Below, one piece after another: positions 23,173 to 31,669 of a DNA stretch of 36,112 nucleotides. A program made the translations under genes and the position numbers. The DNA comes from an uncultured Succinatimonas sp. Its GTDB lineage: Bacteria > Pseudomonadota > Gammaproteobacteria > Enterobacterales > Succinivibrionaceae. Every line of letters starts with the position of its first letter. Positions within the stretch are counted from its first letter, which is position 1. The notes under the pieces were generated by a model that saw only the letters and a list, made by a program, of their open reading frames with translations, ran no database searches and was not told the origin of the DNA. The stretch covers positions 1 through 36,112 of the forward strand of contig NZ_CAJKVK010000010.1 in assembly GCF_905203285.1 (NCBI RefSeq), written 5' to 3'.

Positions 23173-23877
23173 TTATGCATTATTTTTTAACGACAAGATT
23201 AAATCGGTAAACGCATTAAAATCATCAAACACATAATCAGGATGACAATTTCTTACGTCTTTGCCGCCGTTATAGCCATAGGTAAAAGCCACCGTGACCA
23301 TATCAGCCCTTTGTCCTGCCAAAACATCGTTGTCACTATCCCCGACCATAACGGCATTTTGAGGATTAACGTTAAGTTTTTGACAAACATAAAGCAAAGG
23401 AAAAGGATCGGGTTTGCGCTCTTTTATGACTTCACCGCCTAAAACATAGTCAAAAAAGTCATTAAACCCCATATAGCCGATAAGAGGCTTGGCAAACATC
23501 TCGGCTTTGTTCGTGACTACGGCCATTTTAATGCCGAGCTCTTTAAACTTGTGAATACCACTTACAACTCCGTCATAAAGAGCGAAATTGGCATTAAGAC
23601 CGTTTAAATACTCTTCATTAAAAGCTTCGCGGATTTTGGTCATTTCTTCTGCAGGAAGCATATCCACCGACACGTCAACTTTGCCGAAAATGGAACGCAC
23701 CAGCATCATGTTGATGCCGTTGCCGATGTAGCGGCCGACGTCATCAACGCTTGGGGTTTTATAATTAAAACGCTTTAAAGTCGCTTGGACGGCATAGGCT
23801 ATCTGCTCTTTAGTCTTGGCTAAAGTTCCGTCAAGGTCAAAAAGCAACAGCTCAGGAAGTTTTTTAAGTTCACGCAT
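23173..23877 (-). CDS. gph: Phosphoglycolate phosphatase (HAD family)
   Basis: Gph removes phosphate from 2-phosphoglycolate, formed for example during DNA repair. The 234-residue HAD protein has motif I DLDGTL (D14 and D16), a helical cap, motif II VVTNK, the KPDP lysine and motif IV GDSDNDVLAG. Its start overlaps the rpe stop by one base, the conserved rpe-gph order. The context distinguishes it from other HAD phosphatases of the same shape. Sixty-eight bases without a clear promoter separate it from rcsF. Confidence 0.9.
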   Translation of the reverse strand: MRELKKLPELLLFDLDGTLAKTKEQIAYAVQATLKRFNYKTPSVDDVGRYIGNGINMMLVRSIFGKVDVSVDMLPAEEMTKIREAFNEEYLNGLNANFALYDGVVSGIHKFKELGIKMAVVTNKAEMFAKPLIGYMGFNDFFDYVLGGEVIKERKPDPFPLLYVCQKLNVNPQNAVMVGDSDNDVLAGQRADMVTVAFTYGYNGGKDVRNCHPDYVFDDFNAFTDLILSLKNNA

Positions 23878-24554
23878 TATTCTTCACCTAAGGCCTGGCG
23901 CAAAGCAGCTGCGGCTTCTTTACGATCGGCTTTACCGAAAAAGGCCGATCCTACGACAAAAAGATTAGCCCCCGCGTCTGCGCAGGATTTAATCGTACGC
24001 GCATCCACCCCGCCGTCGACTTCGATTAAAGGTTTGACGTTGGCCTCAGTTGCCATGCGTTTGACATCAGCTACTTTCTGCAGACATGCAGGAATAAGTT
24101 TTTGTCCGCCAAAACCCGGATTTACCGTCATAACGAGTACGAAATCAAGTTTGTCCCACAAATAACGCAGACATTGAGGAGCGGTTCCCGGATTTAAAGC
24201 AAGACCCGCTTTGCAGCCTAAGCTTTGAATAAGGGTAAGCATCCTTTCGACATGAAAAGTTGTCTCGGGATGGAAAGAAATCATGTCGGCTCCTGCCTGA
24301 GCGTAATCCTCGATAATTTTGTCGGTTACCGGATCAACCATAAGGTGCACGTCAAAAACCACCTTGGGGAAACGGGCACGCATTGCCTTTAAAAAGCCGG
24401 GACCGAAAGTAAGATTCGGCACGAAATGATAATCCATCACATCAAAATGGATAACGTCAGAACCGTTTGCTAAAGCATCGGCAACATCTTTTTCAAGGTT
24501 AAGCAGATCGGCTGACAGAATCGATCCGGCGATTAAAAATCTCTTTTCACTCAT
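23877..24554 (-). CDS. rpe: Ribulose-phosphate 3-epimerase
   Basis: Rpe interconverts ribulose 5-phosphate and xylulose 5-phosphate in the pentose phosphate pathway. The 225-residue TIM barrel has SILSADLLNLEKDV, HFDVMDYHFVPNLTFGP, FDVHLMVDPV, MTVNPGFGGQ and LIEVDGGVD. These contain the paired His and Asp metal and catalytic residues. It begins within the damX stop (4-base overlap) and ends in the gph start. In E. coli dam stands between damX and rpe; here it is absent. Confidence 0.97.
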   Translation of the reverse strand: MSEKRFLIAGSILSADLLNLEKDVADALANGSDVIHFDVMDYHFVPNLTFGPGFLKAMRARFPKVVFDVHLMVDPVTDKIIEDYAQAGADMISFHPETTFHVERMLTLIQSLGCKAGLALNPGTAPQCLRYLWDKLDFVLVMTVNPGFGGQKLIPACLQKVADVKRMATEANVKPLIEVDGGVDARTIKSCADAGANLFVVGSAFFGKADRKEAAAALRQALGEE

Positions 24555-26785
24555 TTCTTTTTATCCATTTCAAATTTAACTTGAGAAAACTTTTTAACAA
24601 AAGGTCCGCTTGCCTTAAGCGCACGCGGCAAACGGTTCACGGCTGCCTGCGCCTCGGAGGCTGAAGAATAATCGCCGTTTATAAGCACATACCATGGACG
24701 ATTATTTCTTACGGTTTCATAGATCCAATAGCGGCCTTTGACTCCTGCTGAAACTTCAACGGCACGCGCGCGTGAATAAGCGCTTACAACCTGAACCGTG
24801 TAATGGGAATTATCTTTAAGCGCGATTTCGGCAACGGCTCCGGGAATTGCTTCACCGGTAAAAGGGATCCGGTCAAAGCGTAAAGTTTTATCTATTGCAG
24901 GAACTCTTTTTTTTGCTTGTACGTTTTTATTTGAGGAAGTAATGACGGCCTTAACGGGACCTGTTTGAGAAACGCGGTGTTTTACCTCGCTTCTGTCAAT
25001 GACATGGGAAGCACCGGCAGTTTTTTCTAAAGCCTCATTTCCCGCCTCGGCAGGGGAGGTGGTTTCAGGACAAACCTCGGGCTCAGGCTTTATCTCATCT
25101 TTGACCTCTTTTACTAAATTCTCGGGAGCTGCCTTTTCATTATTTAATAAATTATCTTTTTCCTCTATTAAAGCGCTTTCTTCCTTGCCGAGGTTTTGAG
25201 ATTTATCCTCCAGGGCAGGAACTGAAACTTGCGTCTTTTCCTCTTGATCTAAAACAGATGAAACTTCTTTAACTTCCTTATTGATTTCATCCTTAAAGTC
25301 ATCGACTTTTTGTACGCCATCATCAACCTTTTCTTTAATTGCAGATTGAGTCTCTTTTACTTCCTGTTTAACCTGTTCTACAGCATCTTGTGCCTTTGAA
25401 GTCACGGCGGAAACTGCCGGTAAAGCTGCGGAAGCGGCCTGAGACACGGCGCTTTGAGAAGTCTTCGCAACTTCATCTTTTACCTGCTGCAAAACAGCAT
25501 CGGCTTTCTCTGCAGGCAAGGCTCCATCTTGAGCTGCGTTATCAGCTGCAATAGGTTTCTTGACATCGTCAGATTCTTTTTCAGGTAAAGAAACCTCGCT
25601 GCTCTCTTGCTTGGCAGGAACAGGTTCCGCCTTATCATCTCCGGAGCTTACGCTATCGCTAGAAGAGCTGTCTTTAGCAGTGTCTTTTTGATTTCCTTCT
25701 TTCTCACCACCGGTAACGGCGGCAGAAATTTCTTTAGAAGATACGGCAGAGGTCCCGTCACCTGACGCCGTAGCGTCGTCATTTTTGGGTGAAGTATTTA
25801 TAGAAGCTTTATTACTTGAAGATTCTTCAATCTTTTCAAGCGCGTCACCTGAAATTACCAACTCATTTTGCAGCTGAGAATCCTTACCTTCAACTTCAAT
25901 GCCTTCATCTATCTTTTCGTTTAAAGCTCCGGCATCAACGGTAGCTTCTGGGACCTTTTCCTCTTCTACGACGGATACCTGCGGCTTAGTTTCATCTTTA
26001 TCCATAAAGTAATAAGCCCCGCCGCCAACTAAAGCGGCAAGCAATAAAAGATACGGCCATTTACTGCTTGATTTTGCAGTGTTCTCGTCTTTTCTTACGG
26101 CACTTTCATCAGCGCTAAAGCGTTCGCGCCCTGTTTTTGCGACAGAATCTTCATCAAAACCGTCAACGGTTGCAAATACGGCAGCGGGCGTATAAATCTT
26201 ACTTTTAAACAACGTAGGAAGCTTATCCCAATGACCTTCAAAAACCTCCATCTTGTTCTGACTTGCAAGGTACTCACGGCTTAAGAAAATGCACTCTTTA
26301 TAATCAAGAGGCGGCACCTCAATGGGCTCCACGTTGAAAATCGTGCTTGCGGCTTTGGCGCTTTCAGCTGCGCATACGCCTAAAAACAAAAGCTTGCCTG
26401 AAAGTTCTTCAACCAAAGTATTTACTTCGCGCAAAAACTCCAAAGGCACGTCATCGATATCATCGGCGATAATTAAAGCCTTTAAATTCGTGACATCGAC
26501 TTTAAGCAAAGTTTCAGTCAAAGGATAGTTGCAGGCGACGTTTTCTTCAGGAAACAGCTGCTGCAGTAAAAGCTCACGTAAATTTTCCTTACTTAAAGAA
26601 GAATTGCACGGCAGGAAAATTACCTGCATCTTGTCATCGGCAATTTCCGCTGCCAAATGGCAGATAGTCGATCGGCCGGAGCCTGTCTCTCCGCACAGAA
26701 GAACAACCGGCTCAATACCGGAGAGTTTTCTGATTATTCTTTGCGCCAACTCTTGCTGACTTTGTAATTCAACAATGTTCTCCAT
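24551..26785 (-). CDS. damX: DamX-like cell-division protein with AAA domain, linker and SPOR domain
   Basis: The 744-residue protein has an N-terminal AAA-type ATPase part (about 1-210), one membrane helix (about 243-260, WPYLLLLAALVGGGAYYF), a very long low-complexity linker rich in K, E, A, S and D (about 262-650), and a C-terminal SPOR domain (about 665-744, HYTVQVVSAYSRARAVEV). SPOR domains bind denuded peptidoglycan at the septum. The Walker A reads GETGSGRST (32-40), with Arg where Lys is expected; Walker B LIIADDID follows. E. coli DamX is about 430 residues and lacks the ATPase part, while other gammaproteobacteria have it. It follows aroB by 40 bases, the usual place. Confidence 0.9.
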   Translation of the reverse strand: MENIVELQSQQELAQRIIRKLSGIEPVVLLCGETGSGRSTICHLAAEIADDKMQVIFLPCNSSLSKENLRELLLQQLFPEENVACNYPLTETLLKVDVTNLKALIIADDIDDVPLEFLREVNTLVEELSGKLLFLGVCAAESAKAASTIFNVEPIEVPPLDYKECIFLSREYLASQNKMEVFEGHWDKLPTLFKSKIYTPAAVFATVDGFDEDSVAKTGRERFSADESAVRKDENTAKSSSKWPYLLLLAALVGGGAYYFMDKDETKPQVSVVEEEKVPEATVDAGALNEKIDEGIEVEGKDSQLQNELVISGDALEKIEESSSNKASINTSPKNDDATASGDGTSAVSSKEISAAVTGGEKEGNQKDTAKDSSSSDSVSSGDDKAEPVPAKQESSEVSLPEKESDDVKKPIAADNAAQDGALPAEKADAVLQQVKDEVAKTSQSAVSQAASAALPAVSAVTSKAQDAVEQVKQEVKETQSAIKEKVDDGVQKVDDFKDEINKEVKEVSSVLDQEEKTQVSVPALEDKSQNLGKEESALIEEKDNLLNNEKAAPENLVKEVKDEIKPEPEVCPETTSPAEAGNEALEKTAGASHVIDRSEVKHRVSQTGPVKAVITSSNKNVQAKKRVPAIDKTLRFDRIPFTGEAIPGAVAEIALKDNSHYTVQVVSAYSRARAVEVSAGVKGRYWIYETVRNNRPWYVLINGDYSSASEAQAAVNRLPRALKASGPFVKKFSQVKFEMDKKK

Positions 26786-26825
26786 GCTACTACCCTTTTC
26801 TTTTACTGCTTTGATATCGAGAATT

Positions 26826-27908
26826 TTAGCGCATTGTTTCTAAAAGTTGCATTACGTAATCATCGGATAAATCAGAAAAAACCGCGCTTTTACCGATGGC
26901 TGTAGGCAGTACGTAACGAATGTGTCCTGATTTGACTTTCTTATCATGGCGCATCAAACGCATGAAATCACTGCCGGTCATGTTTTTAGGGAAATCGATA
27001 GGAAGCTTGGCTTTGTCAAGCAAAGCTGAAATGCGTTTTACCTCGTCATCACCTATAAGACCTTTATCCTTAGCAACTTTGGCGGCAATCACCGTTCCTG
27101 CCGCCACAGCCTCGCCATGAAGCCAGGTACCGAAACCTAAAAACGCTTCAATAGCATGCCCGAAAGTATGACCTAAATTTAAAAGCGCACGAATTCCGCC
27201 TTCCCTTTCATCCATGGCTACGACTTTAGCTTTAATCTCACAGCAGCGATAAACGATCTGCTCAAGCAGCGGAACGTCAAAAGAAAGCAGTTTATCGGCA
27301 TTATCCTCAAGGAATTTAAAAAACTCCCCGTCAATGATGATTCCGGCTTTAATCACCTCAGCAAGCCCTGCCGCTCTTTCTTTCTCGGGCAGCGATTTAA
27401 GCGTATTGATATCGGCAATCACGGCCTTAGGCTGATAGAAAGCGCCGATCATGTTTTTGCCCTGCGGATGATTGATGGCGGTTTTACCGCCGACGGAAGA
27501 ATCCACCATGGCAAGCAAAGTGGTAGGCATCTGCACGTAAGGAACGCCACGCTGATAAGTTGCCGCGGCAAACCCCGTCATATCTCCGACAACTCCGCCG
27601 CCTAACGCGATTAAAGCGCAATCACGACCGAAAGATGCCGAAAGTAATGCAGTCATGATCTGCATATATGAATCAACGGTTTTATAGCACTCCCCGTCAG
27701 GTAAAATGCAGGTTGCAACTTTAAATCCCGCCTCTTCTAAAGAGGCGCGGCACTTATCCAAATATAAAGGAGCGATGGTTTCATTGCTTACGATCATCAC
27801 ATCCTGACATTTAGGCAGCGCTTTTCTGCACAATTGACCGTAATTTAAATCTTCACCGATATAAATCGGATAAGAACGCTCTTTTAAATCAACATTCAAA
27901 ATCTGCAT
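26826..27908 (-). CDS. aroB: 3-dehydroquinate synthase
   Basis: AroB turns DAHP into 3-dehydroquinate, step two of the shikimate pathway, using NAD+ and a divalent metal. The 360-residue protein has the NAD-binding GGGVVGDMTGFAAATYQRG, then MVDSSVGGKTAIN and GKNMIGAFYQP. Metal ligands lie in GLAEVIKAG, NLGHTFGHAIE and WLHGEAVAAG. It starts 13 bases after aroK on the same strand. Complete and ordinary. Confidence 0.98.
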   Translation of the reverse strand: MQILNVDLKERSYPIYIGEDLNYGQLCRKALPKCQDVMIVSNETIAPLYLDKCRASLEEAGFKVATCILPDGECYKTVDSYMQIMTALLSASFGRDCALIALGGGVVGDMTGFAAATYQRGVPYVQMPTTLLAMVDSSVGGKTAINHPQGKNMIGAFYQPKAVIADINTLKSLPEKERAAGLAEVIKAGIIIDGEFFKFLEDNADKLLSFDVPLLEQIVYRCCEIKAKVVAMDEREGGIRALLNLGHTFGHAIEAFLGFGTWLHGEAVAAGTVIAAKVAKDKGLIGDDEVKRISALLDKAKLPIDFPKNMTGSDFMRLMRHDKKVKSGHIRYVLPTAIGKSAVFSDLSDDYVMQLLETMR

Positions 27909-27921
27909 ACAATAATCCTAA

Positions 27922-28443
27922 TCATCTGTTTTCTAAAAACTCATCAATTAAGACAGCAAGCTTCTTAGGTCCCAATTCATCGGTATTTACCGTAAAATCG
28001 GCAACTTCTTTATAAAAAGGCAATCTTTTGGCGTATAAATTTTCAAGCCGCGCAAGTCTGTCTTCCGTATCGATCATCGGGCGGTTGTTGTCGTGCTCGG
28101 TTCTTTTAAACTGCACTAAAGGACTTGTGTCCAAAAATACGCAAATGCAGTTTTCTTTAATCAATTTACGATTCTCTTCAACGGTAATAATGCCGCCGCC
28201 GGAAGATAAAACGGCTTTTTCATGGATATAGGTTTTCAATACGGCCGTTTCTCTTTCACGAAAACCGCTTTCACCAAAATTCTTAAAAATTTCAGGAATG
28301 GACATACCGTTAAATTTAACGATTTCTTCATCAAGGTCGATTAGCGGCAAAGAAGTTAATCTGTTTAGTGCTCGACCTACCGTGGTTTTTCCCGATCCCA
28401 TGGGACCGACCAAAATAAGCGGACGCTCCAGGCATAGAGGCAT
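27922..28443 (-). CDS. aroK: Shikimate kinase
   Basis: AroK phosphorylates shikimate at the 3-hydroxyl with ATP. The 173-residue P-loop kinase has Walker A GPMGSGKTT (13-21), shikimate-binding DLDEEI, FRERE and SSGGGII, and a lid with NNRPMI. A GGAG ribosome binding site precedes the ATG, and a short palindrome lies just upstream. It opens the aroK-aroB-damX-rpe-gph run. mrcA lies divergently upstream with no pil/hof genes between. Confidence 0.96.
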   Translation of the reverse strand: MPLCLERPLILVGPMGSGKTTVGRALNRLTSLPLIDLDEEIVKFNGMSIPEIFKNFGESGFRERETAVLKTYIHEKAVLSSGGGIITVEENRKLIKENCICVFLDTSPLVQFKRTEHDNNRPMIDTEDRLARLENLYAKRLPFYKEVADFTVNTDELGPKKLAVLIDEFLENR

Positions 28444-28456
28444 CTTTATCTCCGAA

Positions 28457-28472
28457 TATCTTATTTAAGATA
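28457..28472. promoter_or_regulatory. Palindrome in the aroK leader
   Basis: TATCTTA TT TAAGATA is a perfect 7-bp inverted repeat, 13 bases before the aroK start codon and just ahead of its GGAG ribosome binding site. It could be an operator or influence translation; no regulator is known from the sequence. Confidence 0.35.
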
Positions 28473-28803
28473 AGTCTGTTATTCTTAAATCAAATTCCAT
28501 TAAAACAATGGTTAAGCATAACACGATTTAAGGGTCTTTTCTTTTTACGATAGCAGATGCCCATTACCGGTTAAAAAATACGGATAATCACTTAAGACAC
28601 AATCAAGCCCGTATCAGGCTTTACTTATAAGCTTAAAAAAAGACATTATTTAAGAGCCCCCAAAATATAACTTTCTTATATTAACAGTTACCGCTTTATC
28701 AGCTGTAAAACCGGTTCAAAGCGTTAGAGCGCTATGCATTGCAAAAAAACATGCGTCTTAAAACGACATATAGATAAGGGTCTTAGCCTAAAGTACTTGG
28801 TAT

Positions 28804-28833
28804 TTGACACTTGTTTTTTTGGTAAAATATACG
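28804..28833 (+). promoter_or_regulatory. Probable mrcA promoter
   Basis: A perfect TTGACA at 28804-28809 with TATACG at 28828-28833 (18-base spacing) precedes the mrcA start by about 30 bases. Other -10 registers (AATATA at 28826) are possible. Confidence 0.55.
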
Positions 28834-28863
28834 CTATTGCTTAAAAAAGAATAGAGGTATGCA

Positions 28864-31293
28864 GTGATTTTACGCATCATCCGTGGATTCTTTTGGTCAT
28901 CTCTTTTATGCATTGCATTAGCCGGCGGAGCGGTTGCCGGCATTTACTATAATACTTTAGGAGAGATGCCTGACGTTGAAGAATTAAAGAATGTAACCTT
29001 TGAAACCCCGATGCAAATCTTTACCGCCGACGGTCTTTTAATCGGTGAATTCGGGGAAAACAAACGTATCCCAGTCGATATCAAAGATATCCCGGTAAAA
29101 ATGCAGCAGGCATTCCTTGCCATTGAGGATTCAAGATTTTACGAACATTCAGGCATTGATCCGATTGGCATCATCCGTGCCGCCGTCGTATCCATAAGCA
29201 ACGCCTCCGCAACCCAAGGCGCCAGTACCATCACCCAGCAGGTTGCCCGCAATTTCTTTTTAACTCGAGAAAAAACCATTAAGCGTAAATTAAAAGAAAT
29301 CTTTATTTCATGGCGAATTGAACAGGTTCTCTCTAAAGATGAAATCTTAGAGCTTTACTTAAACAAAATCGCTTTAGGCCACCGTTCATACGGTGTTGCC
29401 GCCGCAGCTTACGTCTATTACGGAAAAGAACTTAAAGATCTTACTTTAGGTGAAATCGCCACCATTGCAGGTCTGCCTAAAGCCCCTTCGACTTTAAACC
29501 CCATAACAAGCCCAATTCGCGCCAAAGATCGCCGTCATCTGGTCTTAGGCCGCATGCTTGAGCTTGGGTACATTACGCAAGAAGAATACGAAGCTGCCGA
29601 TAACGAACCTTCAGGTGCCGTTTTCCACGGCGCACCAATTGAGCTTAACGCTCAATACGTAGCCGAAGAGGCAAGACAATTTGCCCTTGAAAAATACGGA
29701 GATGACGCGTACACCGCAGGTCTTCGCATCTATACCACCGTAAATTCAAAAGATCAGATAGCAGCTCAGTATGCCGTATTCAAAGGTCTTAGCAATTACG
29801 ATCAGCGTCACGGCTACCGTAAAGCCAGCATCAACGTACGCAACATTGAAGATTTTGAAGTTACCGAAGAAAACATCAAAAAGCTTCTTGCACAAAACGA
29901 TGTGTACAACTATGTGCATCCCGGTGTCGTAACCAAGATTGACGATAAAAAGCGTACTGCGCAAATCATGCGTAAAAACGGTTTTGCCGAAACCATTCCC
30001 TGGGACGGAATGAAATGGGCGCGCCGTTTTATCAATGACAAGCGCCAAGGCGCAGCTCCGCGCAAACCGTCTGATTTTTTAAGCGCAGGAGATCTTGTCT
30101 ATACCTATGTCACCGATGACGGAAAGCTGCGCTTATCGCAGATCCCCGACGCCGAAGCCGCTTTAGTCGCGCTGCGTCCGAGAGACGGCGCCATCGCTGC
30201 CATGGTCGGCGGATATGATTTTAATAAGAGCAAATTCAATCGCGTAGTCCAATCCATTCGTCAAACCGGTTCAAACTTCAAACCTTTCTTGTATTCGGCC
30301 GCGGTTGCCAAAGGCATTGCCGTCAACTCCACATTAGTTGACGCTCCGCTTAAAATGTGGGAGCCGGGATCTCGTACCTGGTGGGAACCTAAAAACACTC
30401 CTAACCGCTATGACGGCGTCATGACACTGCGCGAAGGTCTTGCCCGTTCCAAAAACATCATTTCAATTAAGCTCATCAACAAAGTTGGCATTGACTCAAC
30501 CGTCGAACACGTTAAAAAATTCGGCATTGAAGTACCTAAATCCCAGCAAGTTACTTCCATGGCTTTAGGCGTGGTTGAAATGTCGCCGCTGCAGCTTGTC
30601 AGCGCTTTCTCCGTCTTTGCCAACGGCGGCTACAAAGTCAAACCTTACCTTGTGTCCCGCATTGAAAAAGATGGTCAGGTTATTTATGAGGCAAATCCTA
30701 AAATTGCCGATCCTAATTTCCCTGACACTGTAGTCAATGACATCGCATTAAAATATAAAGAAGACGTAGAAGTGCCCGAGAACAGCGCCGAACAGGTACT
30801 GTCGCACGGACATGCCTTTATAGTCTCGGATTTGATGCGCTCGGTTATCTACGGCGGTACCGGAATCGGTCATCATTTCGGCGGTACCGGCAACCGTGCC
30901 GCCCGCTATACCGGCAGAACCGATCTGCACGGCAAAACCGGAACCACCAATGATATTCACGACGCGTGGTTCTCGGGATTTAACGGCAATTTGGTTGCTA
31001 CTGCCTGGGTGGGATTTGATGACAGCCGCAACTTAGGCCACAGTTATGCAGGTCCTGAAGGCGGCGCATATACTGCATTACCGATCTTTACTGAATTTTT
31101 CAAACGTGCACAGGATAAAAACGTACCGCCTGCACTAATTGACAAACCCAAAGAGGTTACAATGCAGACGTACAACGGCGTAAAAGATTACGTACTGCCT
31201 GGAACATTCGTCGTATCCCAACAGCCTACGGGACAGGCGGTTGAAAATACCGGCGTAAATACCAGCAATATCAGTGAAGATTCTATTTTCTAG
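28864..31293 (+). CDS. mrcA: Penicillin-binding protein 1A (bifunctional murein synthase)
   Basis: PBP1A polymerises and cross-links peptidoglycan. The 809-residue protein has an N-terminal membrane anchor (about 7-27), a GT51 glycosyltransferase domain with catalytic E88 (EDSRFYEHSG), an OB-like insert (about 320-390) and a transpeptidase with S470-x-x-K (SNFK), S529-K-N and K691-T-G (GKTGTTND). It starts with GTG, preceded by GAGG. A 2-codon AUG-CAG-UGA overlaps this GTG. It is divergent from aroK, the usual gammaproteobacterial place. A small arginine-rich ORF follows 15 bases after the stop. Confidence 0.97.
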   Translation: MILRIIRGFFWSSLLCIALAGGAVAGIYYNTLGEMPDVEELKNVTFETPMQIFTADGLLIGEFGENKRIPVDIKDIPVKMQQAFLAIEDSRFYEHSGIDPIGIIRAAVVSISNASATQGASTITQQVARNFFLTREKTIKRKLKEIFISWRIEQVLSKDEILELYLNKIALGHRSYGVAAAAYVYYGKELKDLTLGEIATIAGLPKAPSTLNPITSPIRAKDRRHLVLGRMLELGYITQEEYEAADNEPSGAVFHGAPIELNAQYVAEEARQFALEKYGDDAYTAGLRIYTTVNSKDQIAAQYAVFKGLSNYDQRHGYRKASINVRNIEDFEVTEENIKKLLAQNDVYNYVHPGVVTKIDDKKRTAQIMRKNGFAETIPWDGMKWARRFINDKRQGAAPRKPSDFLSAGDLVYTYVTDDGKLRLSQIPDAEAALVALRPRDGAIAAMVGGYDFNKSKFNRVVQSIRQTGSNFKPFLYSAAVAKGIAVNSTLVDAPLKMWEPGSRTWWEPKNTPNRYDGVMTLREGLARSKNIISIKLINKVGIDSTVEHVKKFGIEVPKSQQVTSMALGVVEMSPLQLVSAFSVFANGGYKVKPYLVSRIEKDGQVIYEANPKIADPNFPDTVVNDIALKYKEDVEVPENSAEQVLSHGHAFIVSDLMRSVIYGGTGIGHHFGGTGNRAARYTGRTDLHGKTGTTNDIHDAWFSGFNGNLVATAWVGFDDSRNLGHSYAGPEGGAYTALPIFTEFFKRAQDKNVPPALIDKPKEVTMQTYNGVKDYVLPGTFVVSQQPTGQAVENTGVNTSNISEDSIF

Positions 31294-31308
31294 AAGGAGA
31301 AGTAAAAA

Positions 31309-31452
31309 GTGAAAGCAGGAGCTCACAGTTTTCGCAAGGTAGCGACATTAAATCGCAGACGTCGCCGCTACCTGACACAGAAGCTTGCTAAACGAAGACA
31401 AAGAGATAGAAGAGAAGTTTTATTCTTCCAGCAGCAACAGCCAGATAAATAA
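31309..31452 (+). CDS. Small arginine-rich protein of 47 residues, unknown
   Basis: From the GTG at 31309 the frame encodes 47 residues beginning MKAGAHSFRKVATLNRRRRR, with a second basic block (KLAKRRQRDRRE) and a glutamine tail (FFQQQQPDK). About a third of the residues are Arg or Lys. AAGGAG lies 8 bases before the GTG, and a strong terminator follows the stop by 7 bases, so the gene reads as the last cistron after mrcA. I do not recognise the family. The composition resembles small ribosomal or other RNA-binding proteins, but that is only a resemblance. Confidence 0.7.
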   Translation: MKAGAHSFRKVATLNRRRRRYLTQKLAKRRQRDRREVLFFQQQQPDK

Positions 31453-31459
31453 TTTAAAT

Positions 31460-31492
31460 GCAGCCTGTCACATGACAGGCTGCGTTATTTTT
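31460..31492 (+). terminator. Strong terminator after the mrcA unit
   Basis: GCAGCCTGTC (31460-31469) pairs perfectly with GACAGGCTGC (31474-31483) around ACAT, followed by GTTATTTTT. It isolates mrcA and the small ORF from the secretion locus downstream. Confidence 0.9.
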
Positions 31493-31633
31493 ACCTCTCT
31501 AAAAATCATCTAAAAAAAGATTTTTTTACGCATCCCCAAAAATTTTGCCACTTATATATCGGCTCCGTTAACACGTTGTGTGCAATTTGCAGTGTTTACG
31601 GCCTTAGCGTTTTTAAAGTTTTGTAACAATAGC

Positions 31634-31662
31634 AGCTCTTTTAACAATAACAATTAAGAGCT
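31634..31662 (+). promoter_or_regulatory. Hairpin covering the tpsB ribosome binding region
   Basis: AGCTCTT (31634-31640) is complementary to AAGAGCT (31656-31662), with a 15-base A/T-rich loop; two more pairs form if two bases bulge. AAGAG, the only ribosome-binding-like sequence before the tpsB ATG at 31670, would be buried in the stem. Translational control is a guess. Confidence 0.35.
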
Positions 31663-31669
31663 CAAAACC

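Larger units (their letters stand above)
28444..28863. other. Divergent control region between aroK and mrcA
   Basis: This 420-base AT-rich gap has no gene I can recognise. It contains a palindrome next to the aroK ribosome binding site (28457-28472), a small AAGCC/GGCTT repeat (28605-28621) and the probable mrcA promoter (28804-28833). In E. coli the hofM-Q cluster lies at this place; no remnant of it is visible. Confidence 0.5.

Noticed and set aside
24999..25960. DamX linker as a separate repeat protein or frameshifted region
   Set aside because: The frame is continuous from the ATPase part through the membrane helix to the SPOR domain; the linker is low complexity but not a discrete repeat.
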